Both the position numbers and the translations under genes were made by a program. 64,000 nucleotides of DNA from Primulina eburnea (taxonomy: Eukaryota; Streptophyta; Magnoliopsida; Lamiales; Gesneriaceae): assembly GCF_022965805.1 (NCBI RefSeq), contig NW_027331355.1, forward strand, positions 868,001 through 932,000, written 5' to 3'. Positions 1-12,100 of this stretch are shown here, piece after piece. Each line of letters starts with the position of its first letter. The stretch's first letter is position 1. The notes beneath the pieces were generated by a model. The model searched no databases. It was not told the DNA's origin and saw only the letters and a program-made list of their open reading frames with translations.

Positions 1-135
1 GTTGCCATTTCACAAGCTGTGGCAGACGAGCAAGCCCGGATGCTTTCGGTGTCAAGTGGAATTTCGAAAAGGAAGGATCCCGAGGGAGGTTGGGACAATG
101 AGAGTGTCAGATACAAGCAATTTTCATGGCAGTAA
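1..135 (+). CDS. 3' end of an unrecognised protein-coding gene (partial)
   Basis: Frame 1 is open from the first base of the window to a TAA at 133-135, giving 44 C-terminal residues that end in RYKQFSWQ. The composition is protein-like: mixed polar and charged, with a basic patch ISKRKD followed by PEGGWDNES. Codon use looks normal, and the sequence after the stop becomes AT-rich like a 3' UTR. The start and upstream exons lie outside the window. I do not recognise the family and see no catalytic motif in this tail. It lies in the same orientation as the DEG9 gene about 6 kb downstream. That this is a real terminal exon is inferred from the open frame at the edge plus the change in composition; it could be chance, but 44 codons of balanced protein ending at a composition change make that unlikely. 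Confidence 0.6.
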   Translation, partial: VAISQAVADEQARMLSVSSGISKRKDPEGGWDNESVRYKQFSWQ

Positions 136-2514
136 GAAATTTGGTGCATACCAGTCTCTATAACTCTTGTAAGTAAAATAGCCGTCGTTGGGAGAAACTC
201 CTAATTTTGTATGGTGTTAGTTTATATCTATATGTTTTAGTAACAGATCATCCTCTTTTTTACAAAAAAGAAGCTCTTCTGCATTTTCTCATCTGCATTC
301 TGTGCATGTTCTGGCTTCGCATAATTATCATCCACACTTACAGATTCTGTCATACTTTTCTAGTTTCTCCATACAAGTTTGTCATAATACATTGAAATTG
401 GGGTTTCTAGGCAAGTTTTTATTTAGCATGGGAAATAAGAGCCGTGAATTTGGAAACAGACAATTTTCATTCTACCAATAATCATTCTCAAGATTTGTTG
501 ACGTTGATGACTCATGTTGTGACCTTCTTTTGTTTCCCACGGGGATGACAGAAATTTTTAAGTCAAAATATTTTGGAATGAGTGTGTAAGGCCGAATTTG
601 AGCGTAGTTCCGGATATCCTTTTTGGTAAATGTTTATCTTAATGTGAGTATATAAAGCTGCAAGGGAATAATTATTTTTGTGTTCAGATATCAGAGCTTT
701 GGTTTTCAAGTAATGCTTGTAAAATTCATTACATATTTGTAGTTGTATGCAATTGGATTTTGTTTATCAAGGAGCAGGTGGTGTCTTTTCTTTGCTAACA
801 AGACTTGTTATTTTACTCTCTCTAGTGTTTGAAGCCCATTTATGAACCACCATGCTGCCGGTTGGCTCTTTGGAAACTTTGCGCAGTTTGGTTTGTGCGG
901 AAGGTCGACGAGCTTCCCCTTTCAGACTAGTGAATCTGAGGCAACTAGTTCTTAAAATTGGCACCCAAGTGAAAACCTTCAACAATCGAGCTCTTCCTTT
1001 TTAACCTTTCACATCTGAATCTTTCCCAATACATATTTATGAGCAGGTTTTAACCTTGTTTTGTAGTGGTATTACAACATGGTTGTTAATCTTGCCTCAG
1101 TACTTGCTGCATAACATGTCATATACAGTACGTGTTATTTGAAATTTCATATCGAGGATCTTATAATGTAATGTATATATTTTTAGTTCTTATGAGATGG
1201 ACATATAAATGGTGACGAGTCATACAAATATGTTTCATGGATCCTGTGGGATTTGCCATTCGTTTTGCTTGGTTCCATGTTGCGTTGATGTGATGAATGT
1301 GAAAAATGTACAGTTTCTTTCTTATCCAAGTGCATATACATATGTTAATAATGTATACGACCAGAGTTTCTGAAATTTCATCCGAACTTAGAAATTGTAA
1401 TATAAAATTTCAAGAGTTTGAAAGCATTGATATTTGATTTAAAGCTCAAGTTCGAAAACATTTTTTTACTAACCACTCATAATATTTTATATGTTTGAAA
1501 CTTGAAACTCAAAAAACTTAGATTAATAATACAATGCATCAAACCAATAGTAATGTGATTTGAATATATCTTATTTTAAATGAAATTGATACTACATTAT
1601 CGAAGTATTTAAAATGAAAAATTCATTTTCTTAGATTCATACTTAACCAGACAAGAAATTATATAATTTTCTAGATATTTTAAATTTAATAAATTACATC
1701 GACTGATTATAAAGTTGGATTTATCTATTTTTAAATTCTTATAAAAATAATGAAAATGTGATTGCGTGTAATAGTCTATGGTTTTTGAGTTAAAATATGA
1801 AATAATGCCATGAATGAAAATATGTAGAGAGAAAAAAAAACTGACATATATAGAATAACTAGGAATTATCACGTACGATGCACGTAGGTCACTAATAATG
1901 AAAAATAAAGATTTAGATAATTTTTAAAATCGTTTGAATATCTTGTTTACAAGTATTTATTAATCTAAATATATCAAAACACAATAAATAAAAATACATG
2001 ATGATGATAAATCAAATATATTCATTTATTTATATAACATTTTTCAATTCGTGCGATTATAACAGAATGATAGCTCTATAAAATTAACAATGATATTTTC
2101 ATCCAAATATTATTCACAATGGAAAACAATAAAAATAAAATTAATAGAATAATAAATATTACTAAAACCAAAATCACAATATTTTTAAATGAAGTACATA
2201 TAGCGATTGTCAAATAAAATTATCTTGATTAGCTCAATTATCATACTGATGTTAAAATAAAACCTCTAAACTTGTTATTAATTTAAATATCAATTTTTTT
2301 TTTTTTTGCTAACATTTAACTTCTTTGCGAATTTTGTTTAACTTTCTCCTTTTAAAAATATATATTATACATAGTTAATTTTTATCATAATAGATAATTT
2401 GAAAATTAATATTGTTGATTAATAATTTCATGTTAAATAAAATTTTAAAATAATATCAATCAAATAAATATGTGTAATAAAATACATATACGTAACATTC
2501 AGTTTAAAAATACC
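136..2514. other. 3' UTR and AT-rich intergenic DNA
   Basis: No convincing coding sequence. The first part, to roughly 1100, is moderately AT-rich and probably includes the 3' UTR of the upstream gene, possibly with an unspliced remnant. From about 1380 to 2514 it is very AT-rich with simple A/T tracts. A CACGTACGATGCACGTAGG patch near 1870 resembles the ends of some plant transposon remnants, but I cannot delimit an element. Confidence 0.5.
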
Positions 2515-2519
2515 ATATA

Positions 2520-5147
2520 TGTAGTGCTCAAATTCAGTACACGTATAACCCATGCATTTATTTAACTATTAAAATATTTATTTAATTTTAGAACGAGTCT
2601 TAGTAGTGCATGATCTATTTAAATGCATTATTTTAAATTAATTATGTTTATGCGATGCACGTTAAAATGTTTTTTTCGAGTTTCATGTTTCAGGCGATTA
2701 TTCGAGGCGGGATTGAGGAAAAGACCCGGTGACGATTTTTGGCAATTTCAAAAGATGGTATTTTATTTTAAGTTAAGGACGGGGCGTTCTAGATGATTTA
2801 TTTAGTTTTAGCATTTTAAAACCTTATTTATGTATTTAGTAATTTTAAGAGTTTAAAATTAGCATTTTTGGGTGTGTGTTATTTTAATTGTAGAGTTTAT
2901 ATTAAACTAGGTGGGTTAGCTTTTTATTAGTATTTTATTAGTTAATTAGTACTAATTACACAGAAATTTAAACCCACACACACGTACACACTTTTACACA
3001 CACCTGTACACGACTAAACACACACACACTCACTTCACGTTTCAGAATTTTATTATTTTGAAAGAGAGAAAACTAGGGTTCTTCACTCATAGAGCAGCCG
3101 CCCCCTCCCCTCTCCATCTTCTAGCAATTCTCGTGTGAATTCTTCAAGGATTTTAGTGCCACGGTCGTCCCGGATCAAGCCTCGCACCGTTTCCGCTTCG
3201 ATATCGCCGGTTCGGTAACGTTTGTTATCAAAAGGCACGTATATTCTGTTCTTTCTGCATCGATCTTGTCATATTATGCGTTGGGTTATTTTTATGCGTG
3301 AAAACTCATGTGTGACGTTCGTCGTTTGAGCGGAAAATGGTTTGAATGCATTTGAAATATTTTTAGATCTGAAATCTCGTAACTTACTGTTCTGTTGAAA
3401 ACTGCGATTTTTCTGTCGGGATTTTAAGAAAACTTTCAACTAGAAAATTGTAGAACTTTTCGATGCCTTCGATTTGCTATAAAATTCGAGATTTTTGGAT
3501 GAAAATTGAGTGAGTTATGACGTTTTTCGTGGGACTGCTCAAACTGCGACTTTTATGTAAAATGTGTTCTTGAAGTTATTTGTTGCAGGCTTCGTTGGAC
3601 ATCGCCGGGCTTGTGCTACTACATTTATATATGTTACGAGATGTATTTAGGTGTTATTTGGTGGTTCGTTCAGGTCGGGTTTGGCTTGGGATGTAATAGA
3701 AGTCGTAGGAAGCGAAACGATGCCTAATTACGAGTTATTGTTGTGTTGGAATTAATTGTTGATGCTTAGGGACGTTTGGGGCGTTTTTATGGGTTTGAAT
3801 CAATGTAATAACATCCTAGGATGAGTCTAAAGGTGTTGGTTCATGGTCCTTAGGCTTGGATTGAATGGGTGAAAGGTTAAGTTAGCGAATTTTCGTGAAT
3901 TTGCAAAGACAGAGGGTACACGGACCCCTTCCCGGACCCCGGCACGGAGTCCGTGTCCTTTTTCCTTCAAAAATACGAATTTCCAGAGTCTACCCGGACC
4001 CGTACACCCTTTTAAATTTTTTTTTCTTTTTTTAGGATTTGCTTCGGGGTTCTATATCATGGTTTAGCACCATGGTTAAAATTTATTTATGTAAAAAAAA
4101 ATATAGGATTTGTTTTGTGGTTGTACGTCATGGTTTAGTACGATGATTAAACGAGGTCAAGCCAGGAGCGAACTAGAATGTCCTAAGCTACTTATTCACT
4201 TTGGTGGTGAGCTCGAGTACCTACGTCTAAGACATGCAAGTTAAGTATTTAAAAATTTTATGTTAGTATGTGCAGTAGCGGCCCCAAGTGAGATACAACG
4301 AAGCCCTCAACACCAAGTAAGTATGTTGACGTGCAAGAAAATATTTCAAGTTTTTGAGGTTTGCTAAATGTCTTGTGACCAAATTATGTTTAGGATTGGA
4401 AAGCGTTAAATTATGAACGGGGACCAATCCGCCCGTTAAATTATGAACAGGTTAGATCGTGGTTGGAAAGCGTTAAATTATGAACGGGAACCAACCAGCC
4501 CGTTAAATTATGAACGGAGATATCATGTATATGGCAGTGGATACGTCCCTGTCAGCCCAGTACTGTGGTTGTCTGATCAGACATTTATTATGTTACGGGT
4601 CACTTGCTTTGAAACATCCTCTACGCAAAATGATGAAGTTATGTATGTTCAAGTATGCAGTATGTTTATGAATGTTTATGTTGTTGGCACGTCTAGTTAT
4701 GTACGTATGTATGTTCAAGTTTATTATGCAAGTTCAAGTTTCAAGTTATGTATGTCCTATTTTAAAGTTGCATGCGATTTTATTACGTAGTACTCGTTAT
4801 TCCAGTTTATACATGTTGAGTCTTTAGACTCACTAGACTTGATCGATGCAGGTGACTATGTTGGGGAGACAGGAGGTGGTGACCAAGGGGCAGGCTTGGA
4901 CTGAGTGGTAGGCTAGACCCGAGGACCGCAATGTTTACGTTTATGCGAAGTTTAAAAATACTCTGATTTTTAAATATCTAGATGTGAAATATTTTGAGAC
5001 AGTTTCTTTTAGTAAAATTTTATTTGTGACGGATGACTTTGAGATTTATTGTTATGAATGTTGAGTGACAACCGTATGGATGTTTACATTTAAGAAAATT
5101 TTTAATTTTTCCGCAAATTTTAAGCATGAAAAGTACGGTTCGTTACA
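2520..5147 (+). mobile_element. Solo LTR (2.6 kb) of a Ty3/gypsy-like family, TSD ATATA
   Basis: The copy starts with TGTAGTGCTC and ends with GGTTCGTTACA, giving the TG...CA ends of an LTR. It is flanked by a perfect 5-bp target duplication, ATATA, at 2515-2519 and 5148-5152. There is no PBS, PPT or pol sequence, so this is a solo LTR left by recombination. It is closely related to the interrupted LTR at 24768-43275: same start, shared blocks around 4030-5140, and the same end. A CA-rich tract (about 2960-3030) precedes a probable transcribed segment. Near 4393-4517 a short unit containing CCGTTAAATTATGAACGG recurs; its ends CCGTT and AACGG can pair. The palindrome GAGTCTTTAGACTC lies at 4817-4830. 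Open frames inside it are chance. Confidence 0.88.
4817..4830. promoter_or_regulatory. Conserved LTR palindrome GAGTCTTTAGACTC (copy 1)
   Basis: Inverted repeat GAGTC-TTTA-GACTC, about 320 bp before the end of the 2520-5147 LTR. The same 14-mer occurs in seven other LTR copies in this window, one of them with a single change. Function unknown. Confidence 0.6.
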
Positions 5148-6123
5148 ATATATAAAAAATTTAATTTCTAACAAATCATAATAAATTATCACTATAATTC
5201 ATATTTATTATAAGATTGTCTTAATTAAAAAAATTATAAGGATTATCTCATAAATTTAATACAAAAGTATAAAGTAATTTTCATTCTTTTTAATTTCTTA
5301 TTAATTTCTTTTTCTATGAATAAAGTTGAAATAACTCAAAATAATCAAATTATATTGCAAATAAAATATTTAAAAAATTTGCAATAGAACATATAGAATC
5401 TGCATGCTCTCAATATCCATTTTAATTGGAAAAAAACCATGAGAAAAAAATGACATTTTCTCGCATAGTTTTTATAACACTTGTATAAAAGTATAAGTTT
5501 GAGATGCGATATATATTGAGACATTAATTAATATCACAATTTATTAAATTAAAAATATAAAAAAGTATCATACTAATGTATTTGTAATATTTTTCGTCAA
5601 TTCAATTAAAATAATAAAATAAAATTATTCTCATTTCCCATCTCAACTCTTAAATCAGAAAATTAAAAATTCACCAAAATAAATAAATGAAATATTAATC
5701 AAGTAATGATGTGTAAAATTGTAATAAGAAAATCCACAAATCATATTAATGTGTTTGTAATATTTGTTGTTCGTTCAACTAAAATAATGAAATAAAGTTA
5801 TTTTTATTTTCAATATCAATTTTTAGATAGAAAATTGAAAAGTCACATAAATAAATAAATAAAACATTAATGAAGTAATGGTGAGTGAAAGAGTAGATAA
5901 GTAAAACATTAATGTAGTAATGATGAGTAAAAAGATAACTAAGTAAATTAAATATTCAAACTCACGTATTTATAGATGTATTTATAGATAGTATTGATTT
6001 CGAAATAAAAAGTATTGGGTTTCACACAAAGCCCAAAATGTTACTTAAGCCCAAAATATGGGCCCAAAATGATATTTCCAATTCTTTTAATTAGATTCTC
6101 TCCATTCTGCTTACAATTCCATC
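5148..6123 (+). promoter_or_regulatory. AT-rich upstream region of DEG9 with an imperfect tandem duplication
   Basis: Non-coding. Two diverged copies of a unit of about 150-180 bp lie at roughly 5560-5708 and 5739-5882. Each carries TAATGT-TTTGTAATATTT, then AATAAAATAAA-type tracts, then AAATAAATAAATRAAAYATTAAT. TATTTATAG stretches at about 5967-5990 are the only TATA-like sites before the ATG at 6124. I cannot fix the transcription start. Confidence 0.45.
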
Positions 6124-9100
6124 ATGTGCCAGGAAACCAAATTAAAAAGGAAGCGCGGTCGCGGCGCCGAATCCCGGCCGCCTGTCGCCGACGCACTCGA
6201 TAACGGAAATGATTCATCTCCCTCCGTCGCCGCAGTCTCCTCCGAAAATGACGTTGTATTTTCAGTCAGCAATGTGGAGCTCATCAACCCTAGTTCTCCC
6301 AAAGCCTCCCAACACCACCTCCGACGCCGAGGCCGCCCAAGAAAAATCCCGAAGCCCGAACCTCCTGCTACTTCAAAAACCCTGGCAATAACCACTCCAC
6401 CTATCCCTAATGGATCATTGTCAGCTGCGCTGATTAACGCGGATAGTGTAGCTAGGGTTGTTCCCGCCATGGACTCCGTGGTTAAGGTCTTTTGTGTTCA
6501 TACGGAACCAAATTTCTCTTTGCCATGGCAGAGGAAAAGGCAGTACAGCTCGAGTAGTAGTGGGTTTGTTATTGAAGGGCGGAGAGTTTTAACCAATGCC
6601 CATTCTGTGGAGCATTATACACAGGTTAAGTTGAAGAAGAGAGGCTCAGATACTAAGTATGTGGCTACCGTGCTTGCCATAGGGACGGAATGTGACATTG
6701 GTGAGACTTGCTATTTGTTCTGTTGATTGATGAGTGATGTATCATATTTTCCTAGGGGGAATTGATTTTAAGTTGATTAATGTACTTTTAAGCTGACTAT
6801 TACAATAAAATTTGATCGTTAGATTCTTTTCGTTTTGCTGATTGTTATTGTTTCCTCAACCTATCTGGTTCCAGCCTGATTTTATTGTGATTGAACTTGT
6901 CGATGTTGTGAATTACTTGTGACCTTGTGAAAGAATTCCAGCTGGAGCCTTTTCGAGTTTAGTTCACTCTGTTGTCTCATTTACCTTTGGGTAATCGAGA
7001 GTGAAAACAAACTTCTTGTGTTTGTAGTAATTTAGTTTAAGGAGAAGTGCCAAAATATTATTTCTTTCTTCTAACTCTGTAAATCCAAGGTAAATATGTC
7101 TTGTGTTTTGGTGTTCTCGCCATTGTATAATTTCTTTGTAATTGAGTGCAAACTTTATGTTGTGTTACTTGTAAAAATCCAAAAACTCGTGTGACAAAAT
7201 TTGAAAGAAGTTGATGTTATGACATCCACATTGGTGTTCAAACACGTTGTGGGTGTTTGGGAACCCCACCACGACGGCTTCTCCCACCCCAATTCTGTTT
7301 TATTTTTATTTTCTTAAAAAAATCATCTACCAATGGTATTTTTCTTTTTAATTTTTTTGTACCAACTGTATATTAATAAAAAATCTGAAATTATATAGAA
7401 AAAACGTAAAATTTCCAATGGCTATTGTATGCAATTGTGATTTTTTCCTACGTGTATTCCTTCATTTCAAATTTATAATAAAATTTTATTTTTAAATAAA
7501 TTCTACTCGTAAAATGAGATGAAATAATTTTAAATAATAATAATTTTTTTTAAAAATAATATTATTATTTATTTTAAAGAATAATAAGTTAAATGGTGTA
7601 AATATAATTTAAAATTATTTGTTTAATGTATATAAGAATAAAGATGGATGAGTGGACATTGAAATCCATAAATAATGAGTCTTGATGTTAAAATGAATGT
7701 GAGAGAATATATGTGTTAATATAATGTGTTTTTGGCATGTGAGTTCCACGTTTTTTTAGTTGGTGATGAGTGTTATAACTCTCACCAACGTGGATGGTCT
7801 TGCTGAGCTCATGTTAGTCTAGATGGGATTTCTCCTCAATCGTGAAGATTCCAATCTTATAATTTGGAGAAATTTATATTTGTTATTGTCCAAGTAGATT
7901 ATGACCGGACATTATAAAGAATGCTTGGGGCATGGAGTATAACATTCATGACTTCGCTTGAGTTAATGAACAAGGTAAACAATTTGGCCTTTTCAGTTAC
8001 AAAATGTTGTTGGGCCTTTGTGATGAGGCGCATATTCTATGTCAGTATTTCCTATACATGGTCATAATGGACACTGTTGAGTACCTGATATTAACATTAG
8101 GAGCCTTAAAGGCCATCTGGAATGAGAAAACCTGGATAGATGCATTATCATTGTTTCTAGAAACATGAAAGAAAGAAAGTTCTGGTAGAAAAAGATGTTT
8201 AAATTGGAAAAGAAGCGTGTAAAAATATGTATATTCCTCTTGATTTGTAGGTAACTGGTCTATGAAAGGGTCTCGAGAGGGAAAAGTGGATAACTTGTTA
8301 CTGCTAATATGCGAAAACGAAATTTTCAAATAACTGTTTTCCCTATGGAATTTTAATATGCTTCAGTGACTTGCAGCTAATACCTTACAGTTAAATGACA
8401 AAAAAGGATAAAATACATGTATAGAAATATACAATAGATCGGATTAGTTTATGAAGTTATTTTGCATGCGATGATGCAGCCATGCTCACAGTGGAAGGTG
8501 ATGAATTCTGGGAAGGGGTTTCACCTGTACAATTTGGGAATTTGCCTGCACTACAAGATGCTGTGACAGTTGTAGGTTATCCAATTGGAGGTGACACTAT
8601 CTCCGTGACAAGTGGAGTTGTGTCACGGATAGAGATCCTTTCTTATGTTCATGGCTCCACTGAACTTCTGGGGTTACAGGTAGGTCATTTCTGTTTCAAT
8701 CACAATTATTAATAGCTGTCGGAATGAATTATACCAATTTATTTCAAATTGTGGTTTTGCAGATTGATGCTGCTATTAATTCTGGGAATTCCGGTGGACC
8801 TGCTTTTAATGACAAGGGAAATTGTGTGGGTATTGCATTTCAATCACTCAAGCATGAAGATGTGGAGAATATTGGTTATGTGATACCGACACCGGTCATC
8901 ATGCACTTTATACAAGATTATGAGAAGAATGGATCATATACTGGTAAGTTCATTGATGGAATTCACCTGAGCCGATAGAATTTTAAGAACCAATTACAGT
9001 AATATACTTTGGACTTTTGTATTGATATGATGAAAATAACAAGAAAACAACCCCAGAGATGATCTCTGCGCAAATATTCTCCCTAGCCACTGCTAGTTAC

Positions 9101-12100
9101 AACTCCAATAACAAAATAACAAAATGATTCTTCTCTCTTCTCTCTCACCTTTTCTACTACTCCCTCCCCCCATGTGGCTCTCCTACCTTTCTCCTAGAGT
9201 TCACATATTGGATCACGGGCCTTTGTTTCTTCAAGCCCACACAATCTATGCCCGTATCATTAGCCCCCCCTTTGAAATCCACCTTGTCCTCAAGGTTGTG
9301 GTAAATTGAGTAATTAATACATCTGCATCCTCCCAGGTGGCCTTTTCTGCTCCGCGCCCAACCGAGAGTAGTAATATTTGCTCTGTCCCTCGTTTCCTGA
9401 ACCGTTTGGCTAGAATTCTTTCAGGTTCATATGTGATAGCTGGATCTTTCTCCAATCCTTCTGGCAGCTTTGCTTCACCCTGTTGCTTATTGCCCAATGC
9501 TTTCTTTAAACAAGACGCATGAAAAACTGGATGCACCCTTGACCCCAACGTAGCTGTAACTTATAAGCAACATTTCCTACAATTGCCAAGATTTAAAGGG
9601 TCCATAATACCGTGCAGTTAACTTCTGATATACCCTCTTGCAAACAGATTGTTTTCGGCGTGGCCTTAATTTCGGAAAAATCATATCCCCAACTTGGAAA
9701 GAAACATCATTTCAATGGTTGTGGGCATACTTGATCATTCTCTATTGAGCTCGCCAGCTCGGTGCAGATTAGATTTTAACTGTCAGAGCAACTCATCTCT
9801 ATCGTGAAAATCTTGAGCAACTACAGCCACCGATGTTTCTCCTGGTAGATATTGAATTAGGTTAGGTGATTGTCTTCCATATACAGCCTCAAAAGGTGTC
9901 ATGCCTGTGGAAGAGTGGAAAGTGATGTTATACTAATATCATGCCCACAGAATCCATTATGCCGATCCCTTAGGTTGCTCCAATGCGAAGCATCTCAGAC
10001 AAGTCTCCAAATAAGAACTTCAGATTGTCCATCGGTTTCCGAATGATATGCATAACTCATTTTGAGTTCGATCCCCTGTAAGCTGAACAACTCCGACCAT
10101 AAATGACTCAAAAACACACTGTCCCTGTCACTAACAATCGTCTTGGGAATATCGTGCAATCGCACCACCTCCTTTACAAACACTTTAGCCGCTCCTCTTG
10201 CTGTATGAAGTCTGTCTTAGAGAGTATCCACCACCACCATGATTATCTCGAAACCTTTGGACTTAGGCAGCCTTGTAATGAAGTCCATTGCCAAATCGTC
10301 CCAAATTGCCTCTGGTACAGGTAGTGCTTGTAACAAAACAGCCGGTGACTTAGCCATATATTTTTGTTGTTGGCAAATGTCACACTCAGACACAAATTTG
10401 TACACACATTATTCCGCATTCCCGGCCAATAGAAACTATTAGCAAATTTTTTCAAGGTTCGGAAAGCCCCAGAATGGCCTCCCATAGGTGTAACATGGAA
10501 CTTTTCAATCAACTTAGGCACCCATACAGAATTCTGTGTAATGACCACACGGTCAACCGCACATTAGCCATTGAGTAAAAAGCATGGTTACCAATTCCTT
10601 CTCTGATGTCTTTAATAACTTCTTACAACATGGGATCACATTCTACCTCCAATTTGAGTTCTTCCCATTCCAGCCATACCGGACAGAATTGTCAATTCAC
10701 ATCCTGACCCATGCTGCACGATGCATCAGCTTTTAATGAAACATCTACTACTGAGTTTTCTTTTTGTAAGCTATTTTCGAAAATTACAATCAACACATGC
10801 ATTTTAATAGATTATTTACTACCAGAGAAAAATACTGCAGGTAAATAATTTTAATATCGTCAAATTCCTAAACTATGGTTTTAAAGGAGCTCAAATGTAA
10901 CATCCAAAATCCTTCTAAATCATCAACGCAATAAAGATGAAAATGTATAAAAATAAAAATGTTTCAATCCTGACTCATAAACATATAATGCAAAAAACGT
11001 ATAGTCCTCGGGTTAACGTGCACACACCCAGCTCCGCCTACTCAAGTCTTCGGCGCCTCCAGTCTTCGCATCAACATGCACATCTGCATCATTCACACCT
11101 AGTGAGTCTAAAGACTCAACACACCTGAACCGTGATAGCAAGTACGTATACATAACATGCAATAGTGAAACGTACTGTAATTAAAATACATTTCATGATC
11201 TTAAAAGCATGAACTTAAACATAACATGTCAAAGCATAAACATATCCATAACATATCACATCATATCCACATATACATCTTCATTTTCTTTTATTGAATT
11301 CAGTTCATTAGTTGTGACTTTTGTATCAGCTCTAATTCGATGGATCCATTTACGTATAACCGCGGTACCCGACGGCGGAGACATAGCGATAGTTTTACCC
11401 ATCCACCGAGCCTTGGCCTTACATGTTCGTGTTCGTATAAGTTACAACCAACTCCCTTCCTTCAAAACATGTCATCGTATTTATCACATATGAAAATCAT
11501 GCATATACGTACAATTTCTTAAACCAAGCATGCATCATATTTTCATATTCATAATAAGCATAAACATTTAAAACATACGATTTTGGTGATCAGGGCGCTG
11601 CCAGGAATGCTGACTCGACGCGGGTGCAAAATGACCATTTTGTCCCTTGAAACCCTGATTGACCATTTTACCTCTGGACCTCAAAATTTCGACCCGAAGT
11701 AAACCAGACTTATTAAAACACCTCAAAACATATTTAAAATCATTTCTTAGAGGTAAACTCGAGCCCATGCAAGAACTTCTATAATTCGTTTTAAAACTTG
11801 GATCAGGGTCCCGGTTTTAACCCGAAACTCAACCAAAACTTTCTAAACTTAAACCATGACTTGAACCTACATGACCGGCCCTTGAACCACTTGTTTCAGA
11901 CCACCATAGACCCTCGAAAATGACCGAACAGTGGCTGGAAAATTTCTGCGTAACATATCTGAACCCTAGCGCCCCTCTTGACCACCCTATTCGATCCTAG
12001 GCCCGAACCAACACGTCCAGACCTTAGCCAGCCACCCTAGGACCATGACCACACCCAGGTGCACCTGACTGGACTACCCGCAACGAGCCATGCACACAAG

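Noticed and set aside
767..985. Minus-strand 72-aa open frame
   Set aside because: No recognisable motif, and it lies in the 3' region of the first gene. Not enough to call.
1860..2515. Possible Helitron or Mutator end near CACGTACGATGCACG
   Set aside because: No second end, hairpin plus CTRR, or target duplication could be found.
4443..4790. 115-aa open frame with repeated NYE residues
   Set aside because: It overlaps the repeated AAATTATGAACGG units of the 2520-5147 LTR and is not kept in the sister LTR at 42500-42900.
6111..6470. Antisense 119-aa open frame over DEG9 exon 1
   Set aside because: Shadow of the GC-rich first exon; no splice, homology or promoter support.
11209..11522. Overlapping plus-strand frames of 94 and 60 aa
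   Set aside because: Inside the nested LTR 10896-13279 in a block shared by non-coding LTR copies.
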